Assembly: GCA_036971715.1 (NCBI GenBank)
Contig: JAVHJL010000005.1
Span: 2,542,001 to 2,606,000 of the forward strand
Reading direction: 5' to 3'
Source of the DNA: Arthrobotrys musiformis
Lineage: Eukaryota; Ascomycota; Orbiliomycetes; Orbiliales; Orbiliaceae
Length of the DNA stretch: 64,000 nt
The position numbers were made by a program, and so were the translations under genes. The notes under the pieces are model-generated. The model was not told where the DNA came from. It made no database searches and saw only the letters and a list, made by a program, of their open reading frames with translations. Below, piece by piece: positions 22,614 through 33,289 of this stretch (the stretch's first letter is position 1; the number at the start of each line of letters is the position of its first letter).

Positions 22614-23453
22614 TCACATCGCTCTAGCCTTAGCGGACCTTACCTGTTGGATGGGTACGCATCCACCAAAAGGACCAAGGTGTGAACTGTTCTCACATCT
22701 GACCAAACAGATATCCTCCACTTCACCTTTTGCTCCATAAGTTCCCTTGCAGTCCAAGCCATCTGGCATGGCAATCGTGAACCAGCATGGCTTCAGAATC
22801 CCAGGAACATTAACAGAACCCGCATTTCCAGGACAATTCTTGGTGACCTGAAGGGGTGCATTCCAACTATTTCCAGCGCCCTTGTAGTCAATCTTGCACT
22901 TGAACGGCCCGGCGCCGTCTATGTCCATTTGAAAATTCACAATAGTCAAGGTGCCTCCAGCAGTGACCTTTGGTATGCCGGTAGAGAGACCTTTTGCCCC
23001 AGTGGCGGAATCATCCCTCGTCGATCGTTTCTGTTCCAACGAAGCTAGGTGGTTGATCCGATCCTTGGTATCGATGTATCCCGCGGCAGGAATGACCTTA
23101 TCCCGAAACAAACCCAATTTTTGAAGCGGCGTAGTCCCGGACCAAATTTTCGGTTGATGTGCTGCGAACGCCCTTGAGACGGTCAGATATGTGCTTCCGC
23201 ACCCGTATTGATTGACGGTACCATCTCCCGGTCGGAAGACCATTTTGTTGGCGAATGATGTTGCATCTTGCTTGTAGTAGGGTTCGCTATGTGAACTTTT
23301 TCGTGGCGTTGACGGCTCGAATCCAAGACCGTATCCGCGAATTTTAGGATTGGCGTCTCCGTAGGCGTCTACGAAGCCGCCATGGGCGGACGTGAGGTCA
23401 GCGATGCCCACAAGGACAACGCTGACCGAAGTAAGGAGAGTAGGAAAGTACAT
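22614..23453 (-). CDS. Egh16-like secreted protein (gEgh16/Gas-type)
   Basis: Single exon, 279 residues. Residues 1-23 are a signal peptide; cleavage after TSA would leave a mature protein starting His-Gly-Gly. Family motifs are present: an invariant-type NGCGS/YGCGSTYL region near 83-90, TAGGTLTIVNFQMDIDGAGP near 165-184, CKIDYKGAGNSW, LQVTKNCPGN, the ENICLVRC-type block (here EDICLVRCENSS) and the terminal GPFGGCVPIQQ. Homologues were first described as infection-stage genes of powdery mildew (Egh16) and Magnaporthe (Gas1/Gas2), and are common in plant- and invertebrate-associated fungi. The biochemical activity is not established. A TATATA element at about 23601-23606 lies 150 bp upstream. 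An A18 run lies just before the ATG. Confidence 0.85.
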   Translation of the reverse strand: MYFPTLLTSVSVVLVGIADLTSAHGGFVDAYGDANPKIRGYGLGFEPSTPRKSSHSEPYYKQDATSFANKMVFRPGDGTVNQYGCGSTYLTVSRAFAAHQPKIWSGTTPLQKLGLFRDKVIPAAGYIDTKDRINHLASLEQKRSTRDDSATGAKGLSTGIPKVTAGGTLTIVNFQMDIDGAGPFKCKIDYKGAGNSWNAPLQVTKNCPGNAGSVNVPGILKPCWFTIAMPDGLDCKGTYGAKGEVEDICLVRCENSSHLGPFGGCVPIQQVRSAKARAM

Positions 23454-23498
23454 CTTTTAAAAAAGGAGTGACTGTATTTTGGACTTGCAAAATTCGAG

Positions 23499-23516
23499 AA
23501 AAAAAAAAAAAAAAAA
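23499..23516. repeat. A18 tract in the Egh16-like gene leader
   Basis: A homopolymer lies about 45-60 bp upstream of the start codon (it is a T tract on the coding strand), a common feature of fungal core promoters. Confidence 0.85.
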
Positions 23517-24032
23517 GAACAAAAGAATGAGGGTTAATGATACCGATGGGTTGATGGATTTTTGTGATCGACTGAGGGGCGATACACCATTATTTAAGTA
23601 TATATGGGGGGAGAGGGGGCCTCGCCATTCCGGTATCAATTTCAAGGTCTATCTTTTTGTTACCATCTCCTCAGATTAACAAAGGTGGTTGAAGATGCGG
23701 GATAGGGAAACCTTTGATGCTTACATGGCTGTATACGTATATACGTACATGTATACGCGCTAGCTCCGCGAATGATAATAAATTAGTTCAAGTGAAAATC
23801 TGTGCGTCGTCGCATATACCCCCAGCTCTGGCCATTTTGATGATAATCATACGAGCAGACTTTACATTCAATGCATATCTGGGTATCCTTTGTTAGCTGT
23901 ACAGCTACCCCTGCGATTGATATCACGATACGAGTATCCCTCCCGTTTTAAACTTACGAGACATGGCCTAGGTAGATACCTTAGTTTAACTATAAATGTG
24001 TTCGTTATCGTCTGATAGACTCAAATTCGCAT

Positions 24033-24079
24033 GGGGCTGCATCGGTAGCTCGGCTGGCTACCGAATTCAAAAAAGCCCC
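24033..24079. repeat. Two-tier inverted repeat (hairpin)
   Basis: The outer arms GGGGCT (24033-24038) and AGCCCC (24074-24079) are perfectly complementary. Inside them CGGTAGC (24043-24049) pairs perfectly with GCTACCG (24057-24063) around a 7-nt loop. The strand that forms it cannot be told. It is too short for a tRNA. Confidence 0.7.
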
Positions 24080-24686
24080 AGGCTAGGTAATAGCTAATAG
24101 GGTGGTTATAAACGACAACCGTTTAGCTCAAATCCAGAATATATGCTGCCCTCGCCATCGGAACCAAGGGAGTATTGGTACGGAGCATTCCGAAACAATG
24201 AACCAAATTCCTCTGCTAAGCTTATAATATAATGTAATGTGATGCAATGTATGATAGCAATACTCGAGTTATTATCGACTGCTAATCTTTAATTTAAGCT
24301 TATATCGTGGTATTTCCACAAACGGAAAGAGCTGGAAAGACAAACCATGGAGCACAACACATAATACCCACATACAGGGTAATTAAAATCCCTTGTGCAT
24401 GACAATGGCCCCGCATCAGATGCCTAGCATCCCCATTCGTCCTAAGACCGTTGACCCTGCCCAGGAAGCTAGTCCTTGCAGGCAGTACTCCAGGGCGGCC
24501 CCTTCCAATCCTGTCGCACCCGCTTGTGATACTGGCCTGGATAACATACTGCCTGAATAGCTGAAGCTCTCCAGCCTGGGGGTCAGTTAGCCCTTTTTCT
24601 TTTTCACAAAAACTAGGTCCCGATCACTTCATTTCGCTCGAACACTCCTTCCACATACCTTCGAACTCGAATTTGGAATCATAAGG

Positions 24687-24733
24687 GAAAAAATAAATAA
24701 AAAATAAAAAATAAAATAAAAAATAAAATAAAA
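24687..24733. repeat. AAAAT-type A-rich microsatellite
   Basis: Imperfect AAAAT/AAAT units lie in the promoter region of the Afi1 gene. Confidence 0.8.
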
Positions 24734-25027
24734 CGCGCAAAGGCCCATCTACCTACTCAAGCACCTGCCTGGGGAGATGCTAGCTACCGATCCCAGCAAC
24801 TAGACTGAGAGGGGACGCCGAACGTTATCGCTCTCCCGCACACGGAATCTCTGCCGGATGGACCTTGTCGCTACATCCCGTCTCACCGTCTGAAGCACAA
24901 CCGCTTCTCAGGGAACCTGCATTGCCCGCCCTCTGGTTCGGAACCCCTAGCTGGAGCCGGGGTTAGGTAGATCGGCGGAGACCAGGCCGCCGTCCAACGT
25001 GCATACGCATAAATTGCTGCATACATA

Positions 25028-27680
25028 ATGGAGGCGACCGACGATGACACGCTCTACGATATGGAGAGCAACGGCCGAGGCAGCGAGTCTGGAATTAGTA
25101 TGCCAGCCAGTACTTCTGAGGAAAGCAGCGCCCAGCGAACGAGTTACCAGTCCCAGCAGTCCCAGCAGTCTCAACTGTCCCATCAATCGCAGCAATCTCA
25201 GTCTCAGCAATCCCAAAGGTCCAATATGGAGCTGCAACAGCCGTTACATGTCGACTATATCCTCGTCGCCGAGTTCTCAATTGACAAAGGCCCGACAATG
25301 GAACATCAGTATCCTGCGCCGATAAGCGGCGACGAGCAGTATGTTTCCTAGTGCTCCTGCGCCAAGATGTGATTCCGAAGCTCACATTCTATGTGAACAT
25401 ACAGCATGTTAGCAGAACTCATGTTACCAGATCAAACACACAGACGGAACCAGGACTGGACGATATTCTTTCTCCATAAAGAAGAGGAAGAGACAGAGGA
25501 CGATCCGGGACAGCAACCCCTAATATACGTTCTGAATCTTGTCAATACGAAACGTGACAACCGAATAAAGAGGCACGAGACAAGTTTCCCAATTGCTCAT
25601 CTGTTGAAATCTGCTAACATGTTTGGATTCAAGAGGTGCGAAGGTGAAAGCGATGGCTATTTGTACACGGCATTCCTTTCTACACATATATAAGGTTAAT
25701 CGCCTGATCGTTCTCCGGATTTTACAAATATATATACTAAAACCCTCAAAAGCCAATTCTTCTGCTAGCCCTCGAGGAATATTTTAAAAAGCCGACACTG
25801 GAAACACTAGCCGAAATATTCGTCGCCGTGAATACGATGGATATAAGCGGTGTGCCTCACCTCTCTGTATTCGAGAGACAAATACTTGCAACCTCGGAAA
25901 ACAAGGAAATGTTTCTCGAAAAGTTCGAAGAAATGATGCCCCAAGCCTCAGAAGCTGCGGGTGAACAGGCTGTAATGACACCCGACGGAGCAACCCGCAC
26001 AACCTATTTCGAAATTGGACCAGGCAGCCAACGAAATAAGTTGATAAACGGGAAGCTCGGTAAGATACGGGACAGCCATGAATATGAAACGTCGGTTACA
26101 TACAAAGGTGTTAAAATTCCCATCAAAGTTCCCGTGGCTGTGATGCCAGAAACAGTTGGAGATGTACTTGCCTCCCCCCTTATTCGTTGCATCATTGCGG
26201 GATATGAAACATTCCTAACGATCTTCATAGTTTTCACTGATTCAACTTATCACAACGTTCTCTACGCCTCATTCGCAAAACCCACAGCCATTTCCCCTTC
26301 ATCCTCACCTTACTACGAATGGACCTTACACCCACCCCGTAATCGTACTTGTAAATGCATTGCTCACACAGAAACGGATTGTATTTCTCGGCCATGGTAG
26401 ACCGTCCGGTGAGGTCGCTAACCACGTCCTGGCAGCATGTTACCTAGCAAGCGGCGGCGTTCTGAAAGGTTTCACCCGGCATGCTTTCCCCTATACCGAT
26501 ATTTCTAAAATCGAGGAGCTTCTCTACGTGTAAGTATGCACTCTCGATCCAACCCTCGGATCCTGCTTTTTGTACTAAACTCTGTATAGCAATGGATTCA
26601 TCGCTGGGGTTATTAACCCCATGTTTGCGAATCAGGCCCGTTGGTGGGATGTTCTCTGCGACATTGACAGCGGTCGAATAAAGATATCACCGGAGCTCAA
26701 ACCCCCTCCTCTAACTGACGGCCTCTCCTTCTTCAACCTAAGCCCAAACATGGGGGTCGCAGACTACGTCAAACATGATACAATGGATAATGCATTTATG
26801 GACGATATTGTACATTGCATATCGTCGCGGTTCGGAGAATGGGCCGTTAGGGCGAGGTGGAGGGATTGGGTGCTACGGTTTACTCGTATGGCGACCGCAT
26901 TCGAGGAGGCAGTGTACGGTGCATCGGCTCTGTGGATAGGCCACGAAGAGAACCATGTCATTAAGGGACATGGTTATGTGTGGGCGGATGAAGCCTTAAA
27001 AACTCGCGATCTGACGGCGAATGCGGCGAGAATAGAGGGTTGGAGGGGTACCAGAAGTTACCTCACCCTCGTGCAGGTATGTTTCCTCGACGCCTCAATG
27101 GGAAGATTTGTTTGCTGACGCTATATAGGAATCGGCACATTTGTATCAAGCCAAGCCTATAAAAATAGTCGACCTACATCATCAAATTGATCGGCTGAGG
27201 GTGTTACGACTCTCTCACGAAGATTCGGAGAAAATATACATGGTCCTCAAACACTATGTTGACGACTATGAGGAAATCAATCAGGTATGGAATAGCCTCC
27301 GTTTGTACTAAGAGCTGAAATTGTCTAACCAAAAACCTCCATAGCTTCTTTGTGTGATCCCCGAAACCCAGAATGGTATCTTTCCGATCGCATTCGGTCT
27401 ATTCCACCCAAATCAAAAGGTCAGGTTCGCAGTAGTCGAATTGCTCGAGAAAATCAGTACACATATGGCAGGCCGGCACTTCTTCAACAACATGAATCGC
27501 TTCCAGCGCCTGGCGTACATTCGCCTAAAACAAGAGAGAGAAAACAGCGGAAGCTTCAGCCCCATCGCAACAGAGGGCACTAACGGCGTGGGTAGCTTTT
27601 CGACTACTACAACGCCTACGACAGCGGTTGGCGCTTCAAGATTCACAACGTTTGGAGCGGTCGGGAGGAATGGATCGTGA
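25028..27680 (+). CDS. AFI1: Afi1-like protein with Arf3-docking and SPA/DENN-type domains
   Basis: Eight exons (25028-25338, 25405-25572, 25634-25694, 25753-26163, 26231-26529, 26590-27076, 27129-27284, 27345-27680) give 742 residues. After an acidic and Gln/Ser-rich start, the Afi1 docking domain begins at VDYILVAEFSIDKGPTMEHQYP and continues through GDEHMLAELMLPDQ and DWTIFFLHK. The following blocks (AMAICTRHSFLHIYKPIL, ALLTQKRIVFLGHGRPSGEVANHVL and FTRHAFPYTD) match the SPA/DENN-like part. In yeast, Afi1 binds the small GTPase Arf3 and helps polarity and bud-site choice at the cortex. Intron 2 appears to be GC-AG (donor at 25573): no GT donor keeps the conserved RGAKVKAMAI frame. The other introns are GT-AG. 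The Gln/Ser tract near residues 40-65 comes from CAG/TCC-type repeats. Confidence 0.88.
25142..25222 (+). repeat. Coding CAG/TCN repeat (Gln-Ser tract)
   Basis: Imperfect TCCCAGCAG-like units encode SQQSQQSQ-type sequence in the N-terminus of the Afi1 homologue. The tract is probably disordered and length-variable. Confidence 0.8.
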
Positions 27681-27975
27681 TTTTTAGATTTCTTCTTGAA
27701 TTTTTTTCTGACAATTTTCTTCACCGATATTTCAGACCCGGGTTTGCATCTCAGGTGCATGTAGTATATGTGCGATTGATAGTTTCTTTCTTTCTCCTCT
27801 GACTTTGTGCTTTTAGCGTGGATCATTACGGTTGCGTGTTTATTCATTTCTGCACGAGCCTTGAAATATTAACTATTTGTAATTAAAGGAAAAGGGATGC
27901 GAAGGAGGCGAGGGTCATTATTAGGAATCATAGAGCTAAGATTATCCCCCCTACGTCGTCTTCTCTGCGAGAACC

Positions 27976-29108
27976 TCAAAGGTTCGCAGTGGGGACCTCT
28001 GCCTTTTTGATAGCATTTGTTCTCTGCAATAACCAATCCCCGACGTGGCCGGAAAACTCCTTTCGGTTCTCTGGCAGATCCGCATGCACTGTCGATGGTG
28101 ATTAGTATATAGGTAATTCCAAGGCACATAATCTGTCGGGGGGGCTTACGCTTGTGATACCATCCATCATACTCCTTGAACTCCTTATCCTCCGCCTCTA
28201 ACAATCCAAAGAATTGCTTGCTGGCATTGCAGTCCGTGAGCTTATCCGCATTACCGTGCAGGACGATGACCGGCTTCTTCTTGTCAAATTTCTTGACATA
28301 CTCGGCCTCCAGCAGACGTGCTCCCCGCTCCAACATCCCCGCCAACCCCGCCAGGGTACCGGTATCATGGCACAACTTGTCGTCAGCAAATGTCTTGCAG
28401 ACCACGGGGTCACGGGAAACATTGTTGGGATCGAGCTTGTTCAACATTTGGAAGTTCGGCATGACCCGCGATGCTAGTTTCCCAACCATGACGACGAGGG
28501 GGTTAGGTTTCTCCTCCGGGGAGAGGGAGATGAATGGCGAGAAGGCTGCGAAACCGGCGAGTTTAGATCGCAAGGAACCGGAGTACGCATACGTTAGCGT
28601 TAAAGCGCCGCCGGCGGAATGGCCGACCAAGAAGACTGGCGGCTGAGTGGGTTGCGACTCGCTCCATGCTAGCCTTGCTGTGATTATTTCATCGAGGTCG
28701 GCGAAGATGTCTGAGGTTCCGCCGGTAAGGCCCCAATGCTTCTTTTCCAACGACGATTTCCCCCAGCCGCTGCAAAGCTTGTAGTGTTAGAGGATTGTTT
28801 CAAAGGAAACAGCGACAAGCCGACGAGGCTGATAATGTTCGTACCGTTGGTCAAAAGCATAGATATTAATGCCCCGACTCGCGAGATCTGGGAAAAGATC
28901 GTAATATGCTTCGCAGTGATCTGAGAATCCGTGGAGGAAAACTACCGATGCAACTGGAGCTTCGGGTGTCTAGGACCCACTCTATCTATCAGTCGCTGGG
29001 ATCTGGGGTGAACCTTCCAACAAACATAAGTACCTTCCACTCTTTCGCAAAGAGCTTGTGCCCGTCCTTGAGGACGATTTCAGTTTCTTCGGTAGCGATA
29101 GTAGCCAT
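27976..29108 (-). CDS. Monoglyceride lipase-like alpha/beta hydrolase
   Basis: Four exons (29108-29034, 28969-28845, 28769-28150, 28088-27976) give 310 residues, the usual length for fungal monoacylglycerol lipases such as Yju3. The oxyanion motif HGFSDH lies at residues 38-43, FDQRGWGKSS near 64-73 (split by intron 2), the nucleophile motif GHSAGG with Ser118, the acid in LHGNADKLTD, and the catalytic His in DGWYHKLHADLPEN, where the third intron splits the codon after YHK. The triad is complete. It probably releases glycerol and fatty acid from monoglycerides at lipid droplets or membranes; substrate range is inferred. It converges with the Afi1 gene, with under 300 bp between stops. Frame continuity after the last intron gives a clean end at ANL. 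Confidence 0.88.
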
Positions 29109-29506
29109 TTTGTTCGAAATTCTTGGTGAACGATGGGTGGAAAAAAACAAAAACAAAAAAGAGAGGCCAGTGTTTGGAAGTGACGCGGCGCAAAGGGTAT
29201 ATAAGTATCTTTCGAATCGGCAGACCCGAAAACAGAGTTATGTCGTTTGGAGAAGAGAAGGTTAATGCAAGGCTGAGAGGTTCTTCTTATTCTGGGAATA
29301 TACGCGAGCTGCCACAAGCTGTTACCGTTTGGTGTTGCGGCATGTGATAGTCTTGTTGGATGTGGTTCGTGTTCGTGTTCGGTTGCATGGCCCACGCAAT
29401 GCACAATGCATGCGGGGAATCGAATGCATGGAGTCTTGCCTAGGAGTATCAATGCTCTCCGCTTGATATCCGTTGATAAGTTTGGGCGGTTGTTAGTTTC
29501 ATCTGT
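29109..29506. other. Short intergenic region
   Basis: This 400-bp stretch lies upstream of the lipase-like gene and downstream of the next minus-strand gene. It contains CATGCA-type and GTGTTCG repeats near 29360-29430. No gene is seen. Confidence 0.4.
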
Positions 29507-30860
29507 CTACCCGTCAATATCATGGTTGGCTTTCGAATCATATTCCTCGAACAGCGACGTTTCGGGCTGCCGCGTATAGCCAGATAGCTTCCACAACCAC
29601 ATCTGGGCTTGCACGGTCCTCATAGAGACCAAGATAACGTTCTTTCGAACGAGGTCCTCGACCTTGAGCTGTTTTTTCAGTTCTGCCGCTCTCGTTCTCC
29701 CCAGAAGGAGGTGCATTTTATAGCAGGGCACAAGTTTGCCTTTGACTTCAACTAGCGTCCTTGACACAGCGACCGCCAGGGCTTCTGCACTGGCCTTCGC
29801 TTTGATATCTTCATCCATGACTACCTCATCCCCTGCTGCCACTCTCCGTCCTTCTCCCCCTTCCGTCTTCGTATTTTCTTCCCTCTGTTCTTCTTTCGCC
29901 CCGTCTTCCGCTGACAGAGGTTCGGCTTCGCCTTGGGATTCAGCTTCTGCAGCGTTTGTTTCCTCAGAAGCCACACTGGTCGATACCTGGAAGTCAGGAT
30001 CACCATTCTCCCAGACCAGCAAACATCCAATCTGCATATCTTCCCACTTCCCGTTGTCTCTATTGGCGCTCATAATCCATCTCCGGGTCGCTATTACCTC
30101 CTCATAAACTCGGTCTTGCAGTTGTTTCAGGATAAAATCTTCCATATCCAACCTCCAGACGGCTGACGTCACAAACCGTGTGTCCTGCAGCTTTCTCCAT
30201 CTCTTGCTCTTCAAAAACTCGATATGCTGGTGGTTCATGCCAACGTATTTTGATATTCCCGTAACTACCTTTTTCTCATCCTTAGATCTTATCCCCATGG
30301 GAAGAAGCCATGGCTCTTTGGTCTCGGGGTTGACAAATGCGTGCATCTTTTGGAGGAAGTACGTAGGAAACACACGCCTGTAGTAGCCATCCTGGCGGAT
30401 CGGGGCCATCAATGTATTCGCTAGTGATAAATTAGCAGTCTGTTAGACTGATCCGAAATTTTTATGAGCGAAGGTAGTTGCACCAACCGTATGGATTCTT
30501 CATCAACTTCCAGTCCTCATCTGTCATTTCCGACGGATGACATTTCTGCAACTTCTTCGGCTGCTTGAACCTGCGCTTCCACAATTTCCCATCCATAATT
30601 GGGGATACTGGTAGTCCATCCTCCCCGGGCTCCCCTCCAAGGTTGAAATCCTCCCCCCGAGAGAAGATATCATCGTCGAACAACTGTTTGGGGTCCTTAA
30701 GCCCCAAAGCCGAAATATCCTCCAAAATCTTCAATGCATCTTCATCCTGTTTTTTGGGATTCGAACTGTAGAGTCGTCGTTGGAGTATTGAAACCTGCGG
30801 TCGACATGGCGCAATGGCGCGAAGGTACACTGACATAGATGCCTTCACTCGCTTTCCCAA
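29507..30860 (-). CDS. Conserved fungal protein with mitochondrial presequence, function unrecognised
   Basis: Two exons (30860-30488, 30420-29507) give 428 residues, joined in frame at NPYANTLMAPIRQDGYYRR. The N-terminus is basic, rich in Arg/Ser and lacks acids (to about residue 33, ending RRLYSS), as expected for mitochondrial import. An alternative start at the second Met (residue 9) gives an even more typical presequence. The body has FPTYFLQKMHAF and a WRLDMEDFILKQLQDRV block. An acidic Ala/Glu-rich insert lies near residues 300-350, and a conserved-looking C-terminal third ends in WLWKLSGYTRQP. It resembles a family annotated without function across filamentous fungi, but I cannot name it. 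It shares a 271-bp promoter region head-to-head with the flavin-reductase-like gene. Confidence 0.7.
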
Positions 30861-31131
30861 GTCGAGATTGGTGGTAGTAGTATTCCTGATTATAATCCCG
30901 AGATGCCGTAATTTTGAGAAGGAAAAGTAAATTCGAGGTTAAGTAGCAATAGAAATGGCCGGGACCTGCCAAGCCTCGGCCATCGAAAAAGATACCAGGC
31001 ACAGGCTTTTTCGGATATATTCAAATTCGAGATCCAACCCGCTCCAACACCCCACCACAAGCCCGCCAGAAACCTCAATTTCGAGCGACGACATTCAAAA
31101 AGGGTCGAAACAGTATCAATTACTCTTCACA
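30861..31131. promoter_or_regulatory. Short bidirectional promoter of two mitochondrial-type genes
   Basis: Only 271 bp separate the two divergent start codons, so both promoters must be packed here. No specific site was recognised. Confidence 0.6.
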
Positions 31132-32405
31132 ATGTCGCGGTCATTAGCCCCGCTGCTCAATCGGCAGTCAATATGTTCGAGCTGTCTTCGAAATTTCCGA
31201 ACTACCCGGCCAGCGGCCGCCGTGCTACGGCGTAACAATTCGAATTCCAGCTCGACACCACCATCGTCGAGTGACAATATCAGCGATATGTTCAGCGAGA
31301 TGGAATTCCCAAGTCCGAGAAAGATCAAACCCATCCTTGAAAGATACAAAACAGTCTACCGAAGGACAGAGGTACTTTTCCAATTTACACAAGTCATACG
31401 GAGTCATTAAAATACTGATTATTTCGCCTCTCGGGCAGAGTGGTGTAGTGGTTTCGCAGATCGAACAGCGTGCGGAGGGCGAAGAGATATTACCTGGAGA
31501 AATGACAGCTGGGCCGCATATGCCTATATCAGAACAGTTGCGGGTACAGATGAGAAGAGTACTATATCCCCGTAAGGGCAACGTCACATCACCCACATCG
31601 AAATCGCGATCAAACTGACACAAGCTTTGTTCGGACTCTAGTTACATTAATAACAGCATACTCGGATCCGGAGGACCCGAAAACCTGGAACGGCATGACC
31701 ATATCATCCTTCAATACAGTATCTCTGGACCCGGTGCCCTTGATCTCGTTCAACGTTAAATTCCCCTCCACGACCGGCCAAATAATTCTCGACAGGGAGC
31801 TATTCGTCGTCAATGTCTTATGCCAACATATAAACTCCGCGAAACTGTGCGCCCTATTCAATTCTCGTCCACCGGTAAAGGCTTCTGAACTCGATCCTGA
31901 TGCCGAGTTGCCCCGCCGTGATGGATCCGATGGTTTGAGAGCTGTTCATGAAAACCCGAGTCCATATGTGCAAAGGCAAATGGCGAACCAAAAGATGGAG
32001 CCGAAATTCAGACCTCTTTCGGGGCCGTTTAAGGATATGCCGGTGTATAGAACGGGATATGGTCTTCGATTAATACCAAATGTGTTATTGACATCTCTGG
32101 GATGTCAGCTCAGGAAGGTTGTTACCGCTGGTGATCATAGAATCATTATTGCGGAAGTCATGGACGTCTACGGTGCCATCGGAGATAGGCCTTCAGAGAG
32201 GAGGAGATTCCATTTGCAGGGCGAGAGGCTGGAGAGAGAAATGGCGCAGACATACCGTAATGGTAAATATGTCAGACATCGGACGGAGAACGTTTTCGAT
32301 GTAAGCCAGGTGGAGTCTGGCCAGAAGGTACTGCTGGATGATGCGTCGATAGACTTCAAGCACATGAAGAGGAGGAAGTCCGATGTTATCACTGAGATTT
32401 TGTGA
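31132..32405 (+). CDS. Flavin-reductase-like FMN-binding domain protein, probably mitochondrial
   Basis: Three exons (31132-31371, 31439-31571, 31642-32405) give 378 residues. The first 35 residues are basic and Ser/Leu-rich (MSRSLAPLLNRQ then FRTTRPAAAVLRRN), a likely mitochondrial presequence. The flavin-reductase fold starts near residue 115 with VLYPLTLITAYSDPEDPKTWNGMTISSFN. It continues with VSLDPVPLISFNVK and FVVNVLCQHINSAKL, and resumes after a linker at GLRLIPNVLLTSLGCQLRKVVTAGDHRIIIAEVMDVYG. Family members bind FMN and reduce it or use it in redox reactions; the substrate here is unknown. A second-half insertion of about 60 residues separates the two parts of the domain. Both introns are GT-AG and keep phase. 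Confidence 0.82.
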
Positions 32406-32623
32406 GCATATTGTTTGTGGTACCGCGGCGTCTGTATGATAGACTGAGCTAGCAAGGAGTTTCACTTACCTGTATATATTTTACTCCCAAAATCTGGAGG
32501 TATAATGCTATAAGCACACCTCATCTTCACATAAACAATCTAGCTAATGGGTTACCGCCAAAACCGGATATATTACATTCAATATTTACAAATAACTTAT
32601 TTACAATATCATCACCCTTCAGT

Positions 32624-33289
32624 CTATTTCTTCTCACTATCATCGGGCCTTCCTCCCTCCGACGGTGTAACATTCCCTACATTCTTCCTTGCCCTTCTGG
32701 CTCTCCTACCAAAATCTGTCAACTTTGGCGCAGCATAAGTTCCGCTGATCAGCCCGAACAGATTTTCTTCCGGAGCCGCCTGCTCCTGTGTCGATGGTGC
32801 CTTTTCTGCCTCAGCCTTCTTCCTCTCGATCTCATTATTCCACACTTCGATATCCCCTTCTTCCATCATCCCACCGTCTGCCCAATATTTATCCATATGC
32901 TTAACAGCATCAGCGTCACCCGCTTCTTCAGCAACCGCTCTAGCAGCATCAAATCCCGTTCCGAACTTTTCTCGAAACTTCCTCAACCGACCGGCTTCAT
33001 CCTCCTCGACGTTGGCAAGAGACTCCGAGGTCGGGTTCCACAGGATATGGTTCCTGACGTCCTTATTGGACCGGAAGACACCCTGAGGGGAGGATGTGAA
33101 TTGTTTGTAGGACGAACCGTCGGAGAGGATGACGATTTGTTCGAATTGGTACCGTCGGTCCGGACGACGGATTTCGGTTGCCGTTCGGTGTTGGGGTTTT
33201 GTGAGGGTGAAGGAGGGTGTGATTGAGCGGGGTTTTAGAGAGGAGGAGGCGGTGCTCCGTAGGATCGGGCGGAGGGATGCTGTTGACAT
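32624..33289 (-). CDS. MRPL36: Mitochondrial ribosomal protein bL31m
   Basis: Single exon, 221 residues. A basic, Ser/Thr-rich presequence (about residues 1-35) precedes the bL31m core: RRYQFEQIVILSDGSSYKQ, SSPQGVFRSNKDVRNHILWNP and NVEEDEAGRLRKFREKFGTGFD. A C-terminal extension (to residue 221) is charged and shows no domain. The protein belongs to the large subunit of the mitochondrial ribosome and bridges to the small subunit. The 3' end converges with the flavin-reductase-like gene, 218 bp away. Confidence 0.88.
   Translation of the reverse strand: MSTASLRPILRSTASSSLKPRSITPSFTLTKPQHRTATEIRRPDRRYQFEQIVILSDGSSYKQFTSSPQGVFRSNKDVRNHILWNPTSESLANVEEDEAGRLRKFREKFGTGFDAARAVAEEAGDADAVKHMDKYWADGGMMEEGDIEVWNNEIERKKAEAEKAPSTQEQAAPEENLFGLISGTYAAPKLTDFGRRARRARKNVGNVTPSEGGRPDDSEKK

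Larger units (their letters stand above)
23697..25027. other. Divergent intergenic region with hairpin and A-rich repeat
   Basis: This 1.3-kb region lies between the Egh16-like and Afi1 genes, which are transcribed away from each other. It contains a two-tier inverted repeat at 24033-24079 and an AAAAT-type repeat at 24687-24733. No protein-like frame is seen. The last 400 bp, which are GC-richer, presumably hold the Afi1 gene leader. Confidence 0.45.

Noticed and set aside
24043..24063. Inner stem-loop as a tRNA anticodon arm
   Set aside because: The whole structure is only 47 nt, has no T-arm or B-box, and cannot be a tRNA gene.
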